Shown in pieces: positions 8,823 through 17,764 of a DNA stretch of 64,000 nt (its first letter is position 1; every line of letters starts with the position of its first letter). Position numbers and translations under genes: made by a program. Source of the stretch: Micavibrio sp. UBA2638 (GTDB lineage Bacteria; Pseudomonadota; Alphaproteobacteria; Micavibrionales; Micavibrionaceae); contig DENS01000001.1 of NCBI GenBank assembly GCA_002359735.1, forward strand, positions 306,176-370,175, read 5' to 3'. Below the pieces are notes generated by a model. That model saw only the letters and a list, made by a program, of their open reading frames with translations, had not been told where the DNA came from and did not search any database.

Positions 8823-10037
8823 ATGGTAATGAATTCCTTTCCATTGCAACCGGTCATCATGCAAATCATCCCCGCGCTGGGCGCTGGAGGCGCGGAACAA
8901 GGGTGCCTTGATGTTGCGGAAGAATTAGTTAATTCCGGCGCGCAGGCCATTGTTGTTTCAAATGGGGGCCCGCGAGTGCATGAATTGGCCCGGTGCGGCG
9001 CCGTCCATATTGAAATGCCGGTGCACAGCAAAAATCCCTTGGTGATGTTGCAGAATATAAGGCGCATTCGCAACCTGATCACCCGGTATAACGTCAATGT
9101 CGTCCATGCCAGAAGCCGGGCCCCGGCCTGGAGCGCCTATCAAGCCTGCAAAGGCACCGCCGCGCATTTCATAACCACATGTCATGCCCCGTACAACATT
9201 TCTGGTAACCTAAAGCAGCTGTATAACAGTTCAATCGCCAAAGGTGAGCGCGTCATCGCCATATCAAAATATGTCGCGCAATACCTGCAGGATCATTATC
9301 AGGTAAACCCGGAAAAAATTCGCTTAATCCCCCGCGGAATTGCCCTTGATCGCTTTCATCCCACGGCGGTCACGCCGCAACGCCTAATCACTTTGGCACA
9401 GGAATGGCGCATTCCAGATGGCGCCAATGTTATTATTTTGCCCGGGCGAATCACACGCTGGAAAGGGCATCATGTCTTGATTGAGGCGGTGGCGCGGTTA
9501 AAGCGTGATGATATTTTCTGCGTTTTAATCGGATCTGACCAAGGGCGGACAAAATACCGCGAAGAATTGGAAAACACCATCAAGGAAAAGCATCTGGAAG
9601 GTCAGGTTCGCATTGTCAATCACTGCAATGACATGCCAGCCGCCTATATGCTGGCCAGTATTGCGGTATGCCCATCGACCGACCCGGAAGGGTTTGGCCG
9701 CATTCCCGTGGAAACACAAGCCATGGGTCGCCCGATTATCGCTGCTGACCACGGCGGGGCGCAAGAAACCATCATTCGCGGGGAGACAGGCTGGCTGGTT
9801 AAACCCGGCAGTGCAGAAGAGCTGGCAAAGGCCATTAACGAAGCCTTGGCCCTGACGCCCAACCAAAGATCCATTCTGGCCACCAGAGCCATGGCCCATA
9901 TTGCACAACATTTTACGCGCGAACAAATGGTTGATGAAACACTGGATGTCTATGCTGAATTGCTAAAAGGGGAAATGCCAGGCCCGCATTCAACGCAAAA
10001 ACCGTTTCATATTCAAACACAAAATGCCGCCGAATAG
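8823..10037 (+). CDS. Glycosyltransferase family 4 protein
   Basis: This 404-residue GT-B enzyme has the N-terminal glycine-rich acceptor motif (IPALGAGGAEQGCLD) and, in the C-terminal half, the nucleotide-sugar site: PGRITRWKGHHVLIEA, then EGFGRIPVETQAMGRPI with the E-x7-E acid pair typical of retaining GT4 enzymes. No membrane segment is seen, so it probably works at the inner face of the inner membrane. The next gene encodes a GT9 transferase and overlaps or nearly touches it, so both likely act on the same lipopolysaccharide or capsule precursor. The sugar and acceptor cannot be told from sequence. Confidence 0.9.
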   Translation: MVMNSFPLQPVIMQIIPALGAGGAEQGCLDVAEELVNSGAQAIVVSNGGPRVHELARCGAVHIEMPVHSKNPLVMLQNIRRIRNLITRYNVNVVHARSRAPAWSAYQACKGTAAHFITTCHAPYNISGNLKQLYNSSIAKGERVIAISKYVAQYLQDHYQVNPEKIRLIPRGIALDRFHPTAVTPQRLITLAQEWRIPDGANVIILPGRITRWKGHHVLIEAVARLKRDDIFCVLIGSDQGRTKYREELENTIKEKHLEGQVRIVNHCNDMPAAYMLASIAVCPSTDPEGFGRIPVETQAMGRPIIAADHGGAQETIIRGETGWLVKPGSAEELAKAINEALALTPNQRSILATRAMAHIAQHFTREQMVDETLDVYAELLKGEMPGPHSTQKPFHIQTQNAAE

Positions 10038-10050
10038 AGTTTTTAATCAC

Positions 10051-11031
10051 ATGGACAAACAACAGCGTAAAAGCCCCGACAACATTCTGGTCATTAAATT
10101 AGGCGCGCTTGGCGATTTCATACAGGCCACCGGCCCCATGAAGGCCATTCGCAATCATCACAAAGATGCGCGGTTAACCCTTCTGACAACCAAGCCCTTT
10201 GTACGCATTGCCGAGGCTTGCGGGTATTTTGACGATATAATCATTGATGAAAGACCCCGGTTTTATGAGCCGCAAAAATGGTTTGCCCTGAAAAAACAGC
10301 TGAATAACGGCCACTTTACCCGCGTTTACGATTTACAAAATAATGACCGGACTTCGCTATATCTGAAGCTGTTTTCCCCAAAGCCCGAATGGGTTGGCGC
10401 GGCCAAAGGGGCCTCGCATCGCAATACTTCTCCGCACCGTACAGCCGGGCATGCCTATGACGGACATGTGCAAACCTTAAAATTGGCCGGCATTCAAGGC
10501 GTAGAGATTGATACACTGGATTGGGCGACCGGGGAAGAAAACCATAAAGGTCTGAAAAAACCCTATGTTCTGTTCGCTGCAGGATCAGCACCTGGACGCA
10601 CGGAAAAACGCTGGCCTGCGCAAAAATATGGTGTCTTGGCCTCTCGCATCCATGATTTGGGGTATCAACCTGTCCTGATTGGGACGATTGCGGAAATTGA
10701 CGTAAACCACATTATTAAGAAGGCCTGCCCGCAGGCGCTGGATTTAACCGCCAAGACATCCCTTTTTGATCTGGTCGCATTGGGGCGCAATGCCGCGGCG
10801 GCAATTGGCAATGATACCGGACCAATGCACCTGATTGCACCGACAACATGTCCCTGCACGGTATTATTTTCCCGCCACAGCAACCCGAACCGCCATGCCC
10901 CGAAAGGCATCAATGTAAATGTTATTTACCGCGAAGATTTGGAAAGTTTAACGCCGGAAGATGTTTTGCAGGCATTTTCGCCTAGACACGACCTTGCCCA
11001 GACCGCCAAATGCAGCACAATATCACATTAA
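10051..11031 (+). CDS. Glycosyltransferase family 9 (heptosyltransferase-like) protein
   Basis: The protein (326 residues from ATG 10051; 335 from an alternative ATG at 10024 that would overlap the previous gene by 14 bases) begins with the GT9 signature ILVIKLGALGDFIQATG and carries the C-terminal donor-site block IGNDTGPMHL. This is the fold of ADP-heptose:LPS heptosyltransferases. Many alphaproteobacterial members have been assigned other sugars, so heptose transfer is not certain. It follows a GT4 gene in the same unit and should act in lipopolysaccharide core or related glycan assembly. No ribosome site distinguishes the two possible starts. Confidence 0.87.
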   Translation: MDKQQRKSPDNILVIKLGALGDFIQATGPMKAIRNHHKDARLTLLTTKPFVRIAEACGYFDDIIIDERPRFYEPQKWFALKKQLNNGHFTRVYDLQNNDRTSLYLKLFSPKPEWVGAAKGASHRNTSPHRTAGHAYDGHVQTLKLAGIQGVEIDTLDWATGEENHKGLKKPYVLFAAGSAPGRTEKRWPAQKYGVLASRIHDLGYQPVLIGTIAEIDVNHIIKKACPQALDLTAKTSLFDLVALGRNAAAAIGNDTGPMHLIAPTTCPCTVLFSRHSNPNRHAPKGINVNVIYREDLESLTPEDVLQAFSPRHDLAQTAKCSTISH

Positions 11032-11074
11032 AAGCGCGTGATTCACAAAACCTGTAGCACTCATAACAGAGGGC

Positions 11075-11416
11075 TTAGGCGACCCCGCCAATTGCATCCA
11101 GGCAATAAATATCACTTAAACACTTGAGCAGTGATTTCGTTGCTCCGTCATGCATGGAATAATAGATCGTTTGTGCTTCACGCCGCGTATCGACAAGGCC
11201 ATCACGCCTTAAGCGTGCCAAATGCTGGGACAGTGCAGATTGGCTCAACCCGACAATCTCTTCCAGCTCCCCCACACTTTTTTCACCTTTGTAAAGCGCG
11301 CATATAATAATAAGGCGCTTTTCATTTGACAGAGCCTTTAACAGCCCCGCCGCGGTATCGACATTCTGTTCTATCGTTTTAATGTCCATATTATATTTTA
11401 AACTATTTTGCGTCAT
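11075..11416 (-). CDS. ArsR/SmtB-family winged-helix repressor, possibly of the SqrR/BigR persulfide-sensing type
   Basis: This 113-residue protein is a typical ArsR-fold regulator: helix-turn-helix at about 46-73 (VGELEEIVGLSQSALSQHL) followed by a beta wing (DTRREAQTIYYSM). The metal-site CVC motif of classic ArsR is absent. Cysteines occur at 39, 99 and 105; the C39-C105 spacing of 66 residues equals that of the reactive pair I recall for SqrR (C41/C107), and the body (GEKSVGELEE, LSQSALSQHLARLR) resembles SqrR/BigR. Inference: a reactive-sulfur or redox-responsive repressor. No sulfide gene lies beside it. An AT-rich region of about 310 bases separates it from divergent gmk. Confidence 0.85.
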   Translation of the reverse strand: MTQNSLKYNMDIKTIEQNVDTAAGLLKALSNEKRLIIICALYKGEKSVGELEEIVGLSQSALSQHLARLRRDGLVDTRREAQTIYYSMHDGATKSLLKCLSDIYCLDAIGGVA

Positions 11417-11727
11417 GGCGCCACATGTTAAGTTATTAATTTACATAAAATTTTACGCAGACAACTCAATATATACTCAGCAATATACACAAGATTAATA
11501 TCTACACAGTGTTTACAATAATTGTAACCTGCGGTTTTACTTATTATATACTAAAACAACTTCAAAAAATATTAAACGTAAATAACCATACAAAAAATAT
11601 TGTTCTTTTATTTATACAAAAACAATAGAACAAAATCAAAGGCTTTTAATAATTATCCCAACAAACGATCTTGATCATGCTTATTTATCCTTTATAAAGA
11701 ATAGAGAATAAATAATAATGGATAACA
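11417..11727. other. AT-rich divergent intergenic region between ArsR gene and gmk
   Basis: This 311-base stretch is markedly AT-rich compared with its surroundings and has no plausible gene on either strand. It must hold the promoters of both flanking genes. The clearest candidate, for gmk, is described separately. Several runs of A and T could favour DNA bending. No perfect palindromic operator stood out by eye. Confidence 0.6.
11671..11698 (+). promoter_or_regulatory. Predicted gmk promoter
   Basis: TTGATC (11671-11676), 16 bases, TATAAA (11693-11698), with the ATG at 11728 about 30 bases downstream. Confidence 0.4.
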
Positions 11728-12369
11728 ATGTCAGAATTATCACGCCGCGGTTTAATGTATGTCATGTCTTCCCCTTCGGGCGCCGGAAAGACAACCATTA
11801 CGCGCGCATTGTTAAAAACAAATCGTGACGTCACAATTTCCATTTCCGCAACAACCAGACCACGCCGCGCCGGTGAAGTGCATGGACAGGATTATTTTTT
11901 TGTCACAACAGAAGATTTCCGCGATATGGTTGATAGCGGCGAGATGTTGGAACATGCCAAAGTTTTTGACCATTATTATGGAACGCCGCGCAGCCCGGTT
12001 GAAAAGGCGTTAAGCGCCGGTAAAGACGTTATTTTTGATATTGACTGGCAAGGGACGCAACAATTGCGTGAAATGGCGCGCGAAGATCTGGCCACGGTGT
12101 TTATCCTGCCGCCATCGCGGGCCGATTTAGAAAAACGCCTGCGCACCCGTTCGCAGGACACGCTGGAAAGCGAGGCTGATATTCGCGGACGTATGTCCAA
12201 GGCCGCGGATGAAATGTCGCATTATTCGGAATATGATTACGTCATCATTAACAATGATGTCGAAGAAGCCATCCGTAAAGCCCAGCTGATATTAGATGCG
12301 GAACGGCTAAAACGGCGCCGCATTGCCGGGCTATCAAATTTTGTGCGCGGCCTGAAAGAAGGAATCTAG
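11728..12369 (+). CDS. gmk: Guanylate kinase
   Basis: This 213-residue enzyme phosphorylates GMP to GDP with ATP, an essential step in nucleotide metabolism. The P-loop SSPSGAGKTTI lies near residues 14-24, followed by the GMP-binding region (SISATTRPRRAGEVHGQDYFF) and the lid with HAKVFDHYYGTP. Length and motif order are standard. It converges on rsmA, the stop codons overlapping by four bases. In many alphaproteobacteria gmk lies next to surA-pdxA-rsmA, so the location is as expected. Confidence 0.97.
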   Translation: MSELSRRGLMYVMSSPSGAGKTTITRALLKTNRDVTISISATTRPRRAGEVHGQDYFFVTTEDFRDMVDSGEMLEHAKVFDHYYGTPRSPVEKALSAGKDVIFDIDWQGTQQLREMAREDLATVFILPPSRADLEKRLRTRSQDTLESEADIRGRMSKAADEMSHYSEYDYVIINNDVEEAIRKAQLILDAERLKRRRIAGLSNFVRGLKEGI

Positions 12370-13259
12370 CCCGGGCTTTGCGTGCCCGCGGAAGCCTGCA
12401 TCTTTTCAAGATATTGTGCCAGGGCTATAAAATCCGCTACCTCTAAATTTTCTGCCCGCGCCATAGGGTCCAGCCCCAATGATTCAATTGCGGTGATGAA
12501 AGGTTTCAAACTGGCCCGGATCATCTTTCGGCGCTGATTAAAGGCCATGGCGGTAATACGTTCCACAGAGGCAAATGACGGCTGATCCCCGCTCAAAGAT
12601 TTCGGAACAAACCGAACAATGCTGGAGCTCACTTTGGGCGGCGGCGTGAAGGCCGATGGCGGCAAGTCATATACTTTTTGTACCGCACATAGCCATTGTG
12701 TAATAACAGACAAACGCCCATAAGCCTTTGTACCGGGTTTCGCCGTAATGCGGTCAGCGACCTCTTTCTGAAACATCAAACCCATAACGTTGATATCGTC
12801 TTTGTTACCGGCAATAATACGCAGCCACCCAATCAATAGCGGGCTGGCAATGTTATACGGCAAATTGGCCACAATACCGCGCGGCCCGGGCGCCAATTCT
12901 GTAATATCACCCTCCAGCGCATCCTGATGCAAAACGCGCAAGCGCCCGCCTGATTGAGCTTGCAAATCTTGCAAAGCCGCAATGGCGCGCGCATCATATT
13001 CCAATGCAATGATTTGTTTTGCCTTTGATCGTAATAACGAACGCGTTAAGCCGCCAGGCCCGGGCCCAATTTCAAAAACCGTCATATTGGGCGTCATGTT
13101 CGCGTCAATGAAGGAAACGATTTTATCGGTAATGTTTCCGTCTAATAAAAAATTCTGCCCGAGAGATTTTTCCGCCCGTAAATTATGGGCCGATATCACC
13201 TCACGCAGCGGAGGAAGCCGGTCCAGATACTCCAGCCCCGGGTCAGACACGGGTATCAA
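12366..13259 (-). CDS. rsmA: 16S rRNA dimethyladenosine transferase KsgA/RsmA
   Basis: This 297-residue methyltransferase should dimethylate two adjacent adenines in helix 45 of 16S rRNA during small-subunit maturation. Signatures are KSLGQNFLLDGN (about 30-41), the SAM motif FEIGPGPGGLTRSLL, EYDARAIAAL and the catalytic NLPYNIASPLL. The C-terminal helical domain is complete. Its start overlaps the 3' end of surA by 17 bases, so the two are translated from one message. The pdxA gene that often sits between surA and rsmA is absent here. Confidence 0.96.
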   Translation of the reverse strand: MIPVSDPGLEYLDRLPPLREVISAHNLRAEKSLGQNFLLDGNITDKIVSFIDANMTPNMTVFEIGPGPGGLTRSLLRSKAKQIIALEYDARAIAALQDLQAQSGGRLRVLHQDALEGDITELAPGPRGIVANLPYNIASPLLIGWLRIIAGNKDDINVMGLMFQKEVADRITAKPGTKAYGRLSVITQWLCAVQKVYDLPPSAFTPPPKVSSSIVRFVPKSLSGDQPSFASVERITAMAFNQRRKMIRASLKPFITAIESLGLDPMARAENLEVADFIALAQYLEKMQASAGTQSPG

Positions 13260-14187
13260 TAAAGGCTTGCGCCTTTAAATCCTGTAGATGGCGGCGTTGT
13301 AAACGTTCCAGCCGTTGCGTCCCTATTGTGCTGGTCATCCCCTCAACCGAAGGCATGGTCTCTTCAATAATTTCGCGTTTATCACGCAGCAGGAAGATAT
13401 GGTACCCACTCATGCCTTTAACGGGGGCGCTAATACCATTGACATCAAGACCGGTGATGGCGTTTTCAAGGTCCTGATCCAGCTGACCCTGTTGAATCCA
13501 GCCCAAATCCCCGCCTTTGGCGGCGCCAGCGGATTTTGAGAATTGCTGCGCCACGCGGAAAAATGGAACCTTACCATCCTGCATATCCCGCGAGAGCTTA
13601 TTGGCGAGCGCCCGGATATCATTGGCCTCTTTGGGGTTATCAATCGCAAGAAAAATCTCGGCGACATGATATTCTGTTTTGCCAATATTATCACGCAGGC
13701 GCGACAGCGCATCTTCAACATCAGCATCCGTCACTACAATTTTTGGACGAATAGAGGCCTGAATAACCCCGCCCCAGGCAATTTGCGATTTAATCTGCCG
13801 GTACATGGTATTGATATTAATGCCCGCGCGGGTCAGCATTTCGCGAAACTGATCGGCTTCGGCATTATTTTGCTGAGCCAATTGCGCAAAACCGGCCTCA
13901 ATTTGTTCCTGCGTTACCTCGACCTCAAGGCGCTCGGCCTCCTGAAGTTTAATTTGTTCTTCAATCAACGCATCAATCACGCTCGGGCGAATCTGGTTGC
14001 GCATATTTTCATTATCCGGCATGCCTGACGATCGTATAATCAATGTCACACGATCTTTCACATCAGACATCGTGATGGCATCTTCATTCACAACAACCGC
14101 GATACTTTCACTGCGGGCCAAAACCGGCGCCGTCACCATAAGCTGCCCGGCAACCATTAAAGTTAAAACAAGTAATAATTTACGCAT
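13243..14187 (-). CDS. surA: SurA-type periplasmic chaperone / peptidyl-prolyl isomerase
   Basis: The product (314 residues from ATG 14187) has a signal peptide (MRKLLLVLTLMVAGQ..., cleavage after an ALA-type site near VLARSE), a SurA N-terminal helical domain (about 25-150) and one parvulin PpiC domain (about 165-265, YHVAEIFLAIDN through GYHIFLLRDKREI). E. coli SurA has two parvulin domains; a single one is common in alphaproteobacteria. It should escort outer-membrane proteins through the periplasm. A GTAGG ribosome site six bases before 14187 makes that start better than the upstream ATG at 14208. It is followed by rsmA with overlap. Confidence 0.88.
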   Translation of the reverse strand: MRKLLLVLTLMVAGQLMVTAPVLARSESIAVVVNEDAITMSDVKDRVTLIIRSSGMPDNENMRNQIRPSVIDALIEEQIKLQEAERLEVEVTQEQIEAGFAQLAQQNNAEADQFREMLTRAGININTMYRQIKSQIAWGGVIQASIRPKIVVTDADVEDALSRLRDNIGKTEYHVAEIFLAIDNPKEANDIRALANKLSRDMQDGKVPFFRVAQQFSKSAGAAKGGDLGWIQQGQLDQDLENAITGLDVNGISAPVKGMSGYHIFLLRDKREIIEETMPSVEGMTSTIGTQRLERLQRRHLQDLKAQAFIDTRV

Positions 14188-14255
14188 AGAACCTACAAAT
14201 AATTTCATTACGAATACGTGTTACCTATATAGAGTGGAAAGCCCCTCTATGCAAA

Positions 14256-15224
14256 TCACGATGCCTCTTTTACATTGGCAAATCGCCCGCCAGGCTGATA
14301 CCGGCTAAGGTAATGCGGTAAAATACTGCTCATCGCTGTTGATTCAATCCCCAGCGTTTCCAGAGACAGAGCATCCTCGGTAACCACATTATCGGTTTTC
14401 AATGATTCAACCTGATCCGGCGTTAACAAGGGGGTTGGCATCAAAGAAAAGATCGCACCCTGTATTTTCGCAATCGCCCACGGCAAAGTAACCAGAGGTT
14501 TTGGATCATGGGTATATTCGAACATAATTTCATATAAGTCTTTAAACGTGACCACATCCGGGCCGCCCAATTCATAGGTTTTACCTTGCGGATTATCCGC
14601 ACCGGCAGACGGATTCATCAGGCACGCCATAACCGCATCAGACACATCACCAACATAAACCGGCTGAAATTTTGTCTGACCACCGCCAATCAATGGCAAA
14701 AACGGAACAATCGGGGCCATGCGGGCAAATTTATTAAAAAAGTCATCATCCTCACCAAAGACAATACTGGGGCGCACAATACTGGCCTGCGGGAAGGCCG
14801 CTCTTACGGCTTTTTCCCCATCAAATTTACTGCTGGCATACCGGGATGTGCTGGCCTCAATGCCCAGCGCGGACACATGGACAAAACGCTCCACGCCCTC
14901 TTTGGCGCAAGCCTGGGCAATCGCGGCCGGAATATCGGAATGGATACGCTGGAACGAATTCTTTTTCTTCTCAAACAAAATGCCAATACAATTAACAACA
15001 TAATCACAGCCCGACACGGCCTGCTCTATACTCTGGGGATCACTATAGTCACAAGGAAACGGCACAACCTGGCCCACACTGCCGCAGGGGCGCAAGAAAT
15101 ACGCGCTTTCCGGCACCCGTGTCGCCACCTTGATACGAACCCCGTGCGCGGCCAATTCCCGAACAATTTGCGTCCCAATAAAGCCGGTGCCACCAAAAAT
15201 ACATGCTGTTTTATAATCTGTCAT
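14256..15224 (-). CDS. NAD(P)-binding protein, complex I NDUFA9-like atypical short-chain dehydrogenase
   Basis: This 322-residue protein opens with the dinucleotide-binding motif GGTGFIG (residues 11-17). The fold is that of an extended SDR/NmrA-like protein, and a tyrosine-lysine pair appears in RYASSKFDGEKAV. The overall pattern (FVHVSALGIEA, ARMAPIVPFLPLIGGG, PVYVGDVSDAV) matches the alphaproteobacterial proteins related to the mitochondrial NDUFA9 accessory subunit. It may bind NADPH rather than act as an enzyme. No complex I gene lies in the window. It stands 48 bases upstream of surA on the same strand. Confidence 0.85.
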   Translation of the reverse strand: MTDYKTACIFGGTGFIGTQIVRELAAHGVRIKVATRVPESAYFLRPCGSVGQVVPFPCDYSDPQSIEQAVSGCDYVVNCIGILFEKKKNSFQRIHSDIPAAIAQACAKEGVERFVHVSALGIEASTSRYASSKFDGEKAVRAAFPQASIVRPSIVFGEDDDFFNKFARMAPIVPFLPLIGGGQTKFQPVYVGDVSDAVMACLMNPSAGADNPQGKTYELGGPDVVTFKDLYEIMFEYTHDPKPLVTLPWAIAKIQGAIFSLMPTPLLTPDQVESLKTDNVVTEDALSLETLGIESTAMSSILPHYLSRYQPGGRFANVKEAS

Positions 15225-15392
15225 ATCAGAACTCTATGGCAGAGTGAGCCTAAGCTCAAGTCTGTATTTTTATCTTTCAACATTTTACAATATGTAAAGA
15301 TTGTCAAAATGCGGCAACATGCAGACATAAATACGCTTTTAAAGCTGGCGCAACCAATAAAATACGGAACTTTATACCCGAGCACAGCGGAG

Positions 15393-17642
15393 TTACAATT
15401 TTTGAACAAAGCTGTCCAATACGCGCTTGCGGCCGCCCGATTCAAATGCAATATCCAGCTTATGCCCATCAATATTGATAATCACGCCTTTGCCGAATTT
15501 ATCGTGGAAAACCTGATCCCCGCGGCCCAAAATATCACCGCTATCCGATTTCACCTTGCGTTCATGAATTGGCGTTGGCGGAGCCGCGCGCCGTTTGGGC
15601 TGAAAACCGCTGGAATCCCAATGGGAAGAACGCCCCGCGCCATAGCTGGCCGCGATATCGGAACTTTTTTTAATATGGGCAGGCGGCAATTCATCGACAA
15701 ATCGTGAAGGAATGGAGCTCACCCAGTTCCCATACATGCGGCGATTGCCCACATATGATATATAAGCGCGTTTTTTCGCCCGCGTAATGCCCACATAGGC
15801 CAGGCGGCGTTCTTCCTCCAGCCCCTTCAGGCCATTTTCATCCATTGATTTTTGTGACGGGAACAACCCTTCTTCCCAGCCCGGCAGAAAAACAGCATCA
15901 AATTCGAGGCCCTTGGCCCCATGCAGTGTCATAATCGATACATGCTCACCCAAATCATTATTCTGGGTATCCAGAACCAGCGCCACATGTTCCAAAAATT
16001 CCTGCAGGCTGTCATATTCCTGCATACCGGAGATTAATTCCTTTAAATTTTCAATACGGCCCGGGGCTTCCGGCGTTTTATCCATTTTCCACATATCAAT
16101 ATACCCGGATTCTTCGAGCACCATGGCCGCCAATTCGGCATGATGCATCGTCTCCAGCAAGCTGCGCCATCTTTGCATATCATCCATAAACTTCATCAAT
16201 GTCGCCTTCACCTTTGGCCGCAGCTCATCAGTCTGGGTAATATCAAGGATTGAATCATTTAAGGAAATTTGCCGCGCCCGCGCATAGGCATATAACGTAT
16301 TGACCGTGGCGTCGCCAATGGCCCGTTTCGGGGTGTTAATGATGCGCTCCAGCGCCAGGTCATCGGCTGGCTGCATCACGATTCGCATATACGCCAGCGC
16401 GTCCCGAATCTCCATACGCTCATAAAATCTTTGGCCGCCAATAACCTTGTACGGCACGCCAATCTGTATAAAACGCTCTTCAAATTCACGCGTTTGAAAA
16501 CCGGCCCGCACCAGCACGGCCACCTCATTCAGGGAATAACCCGGCTCCCCGCCGCGCGGGCGCTGTAATTGTTCAATTTCTTCGCCGACCCAGCGTGCCT
16601 CGGCCTGCCCATCCCACAGCCCATGCACCAAAACCTCTTCGCCGTCTCCGGCTTCACTCCACAGCGTCTTACCAAGCCTGTCGCCATTATTGGCAATGAC
16701 GCCCGCCGCGGCATTTAAAATATGATTGGTGGAACGGTAATTTTGTTCAAGACGGATAATCTTTGCGCCTTCAAAATCTTTTTCAAAACGCAGGATGTTG
16801 CCAACCTCGGCCCCGCGCCATCCGTAAATGGATTGATCATCATCCCCGACGCAACAAATATTATTCGACCCCCGCGCCAAAAGCCGCAACCAAAGATACT
16901 GGGCCACGTTGGTATCCTGATATTCATCCACCAATATATATTTAAAGCGGCGGTGATAGTCTTCCAGAACATGGGCATTATTCGGGTCACGCAAAATTGT
17001 AATCATATGCAGCAATAAATCACCAAAATCACAGGCGTTAACGGCGCGCAAACGATCCTGATAGATACGGTACAAAACCTGCATTTTTCCATCCGCGGCC
17101 TCACCGGCATCATTTTCATCAACCTTATCGGGGGTTAAGCCGCGGTCTTTCCAACGATCAATATATTGAATCATGGCCTTGGGGGGCCATTTTTTATGAT
17201 CAATGCCGTTGATTTCCATGATCTGTTTTAACAGGCGTAGCTGGTCATCCGTATCCAGAATTGTGAAATTGGAACTCAGCCCCACCAAATCGGCATGGCG
17301 GCGCAACATCCTTGCCGCCAACGAGTGAAAAGTGCCCAGCCACCAGCCATCAACAGGCGCGCCGCCCATAAGCGCACTCACGCGCTCGCGCATCTCAAGG
17401 GCCGCCTTGTTTGTAAAAGTCACGGCCAAAATCTGGCTGGGATAGGCGCGGCCCGTATTAAGCAAATGCGCAAGCCGCGTTGTTAACACCCGCGTTTTAC
17501 CCGTCCCTGCACCGGCCAGCACCAATACAGGGCCATCCAGCGTTTCCACGGCTTCATTTTGCGACGGGTTTAAGCCGTTCAAATAAGGAAAGCGGTCTTG
17601 CATTGCGGGGGCTCCCGGGAAAGGTATATCATCACTCGTCAT
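15393..17642 (-). CDS. UvrD/PcrA/Rep-type superfamily 1 DNA helicase
   Basis: About 749 residues. It carries all SF1A helicase motifs in order: Q motif (LNPSQNEAV), Walker A (AGAGTGKTRVL), Walker B (ILVDEYQDTN), GDDDQSIYGWRGAE, QNYRST, TLHGAKGLEFDAVFLPG and GITRAKKRAYISY. The C-terminus has a small beta domain (FGKGVIINIDGHKLDIAFESGG) like the Tudor-like RNA-polymerase-binding tail of UvrD/PcrA. It unwinds DNA in repair and in clearing replication-transcription conflicts. I prefer the ATG at 17642 because the ATG at 17651 directly abuts the only GGA ribosome-site element. UvrD and PcrA naming cannot be separated from sequence alone. Confidence 0.95.
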   Translation of the reverse strand: MTSDDIPFPGAPAMQDRFPYLNGLNPSQNEAVETLDGPVLVLAGAGTGKTRVLTTRLAHLLNTGRAYPSQILAVTFTNKAALEMRERVSALMGGAPVDGWWLGTFHSLAARMLRRHADLVGLSSNFTILDTDDQLRLLKQIMEINGIDHKKWPPKAMIQYIDRWKDRGLTPDKVDENDAGEAADGKMQVLYRIYQDRLRAVNACDFGDLLLHMITILRDPNNAHVLEDYHRRFKYILVDEYQDTNVAQYLWLRLLARGSNNICCVGDDDQSIYGWRGAEVGNILRFEKDFEGAKIIRLEQNYRSTNHILNAAAGVIANNGDRLGKTLWSEAGDGEEVLVHGLWDGQAEARWVGEEIEQLQRPRGGEPGYSLNEVAVLVRAGFQTREFEERFIQIGVPYKVIGGQRFYERMEIRDALAYMRIVMQPADDLALERIINTPKRAIGDATVNTLYAYARARQISLNDSILDITQTDELRPKVKATLMKFMDDMQRWRSLLETMHHAELAAMVLEESGYIDMWKMDKTPEAPGRIENLKELISGMQEYDSLQEFLEHVALVLDTQNNDLGEHVSIMTLHGAKGLEFDAVFLPGWEEGLFPSQKSMDENGLKGLEEERRLAYVGITRAKKRAYISYVGNRRMYGNWVSSIPSRFVDELPPAHIKKSSDIAASYGAGRSSHWDSSGFQPKRRAAPPTPIHERKVKSDSGDILGRGDQVFHDKFGKGVIINIDGHKLDIAFESGGRKRVLDSFVQKL

Positions 17643-17728
17643 ATTCTGCATTCCATTAAGCTATGGCGCATTTCATATGCTTGCAAGCCTTTCAGTGAAG
17701 TTTGCCATGAATCACGGGGATGAATCGT

Positions 17729-17757
17729 TTGACATTTATCATAACGCTACTTATACA
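17729..17757 (+). promoter_or_regulatory. Strong promoter directly abutting the HDAC-like start codon (leaderless message predicted)
   Basis: TTGACA (17729-17734), 17 bases, TATACA (17752-17757), close to the sigma-70 consensus. The ATG at 17765 lies seven bases after the -10 box, at the expected transcription start. The alternative ATG at 17720 is upstream of the promoter and would not be transcribed from it. Confidence 0.65.
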
Positions 17758-17764
17758 AAAATTC

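Noticed and set aside
14586..15707. Long plus-strand reading frame (373 codons) opposite the NDUFA9-like gene and the helicase 3' end
   Set aside because: It is fully antisense to two well-supported genes, its composition (His, Arg, Asn rich) is what the mirror of coding DNA gives, and it has no domain or ribosome site.
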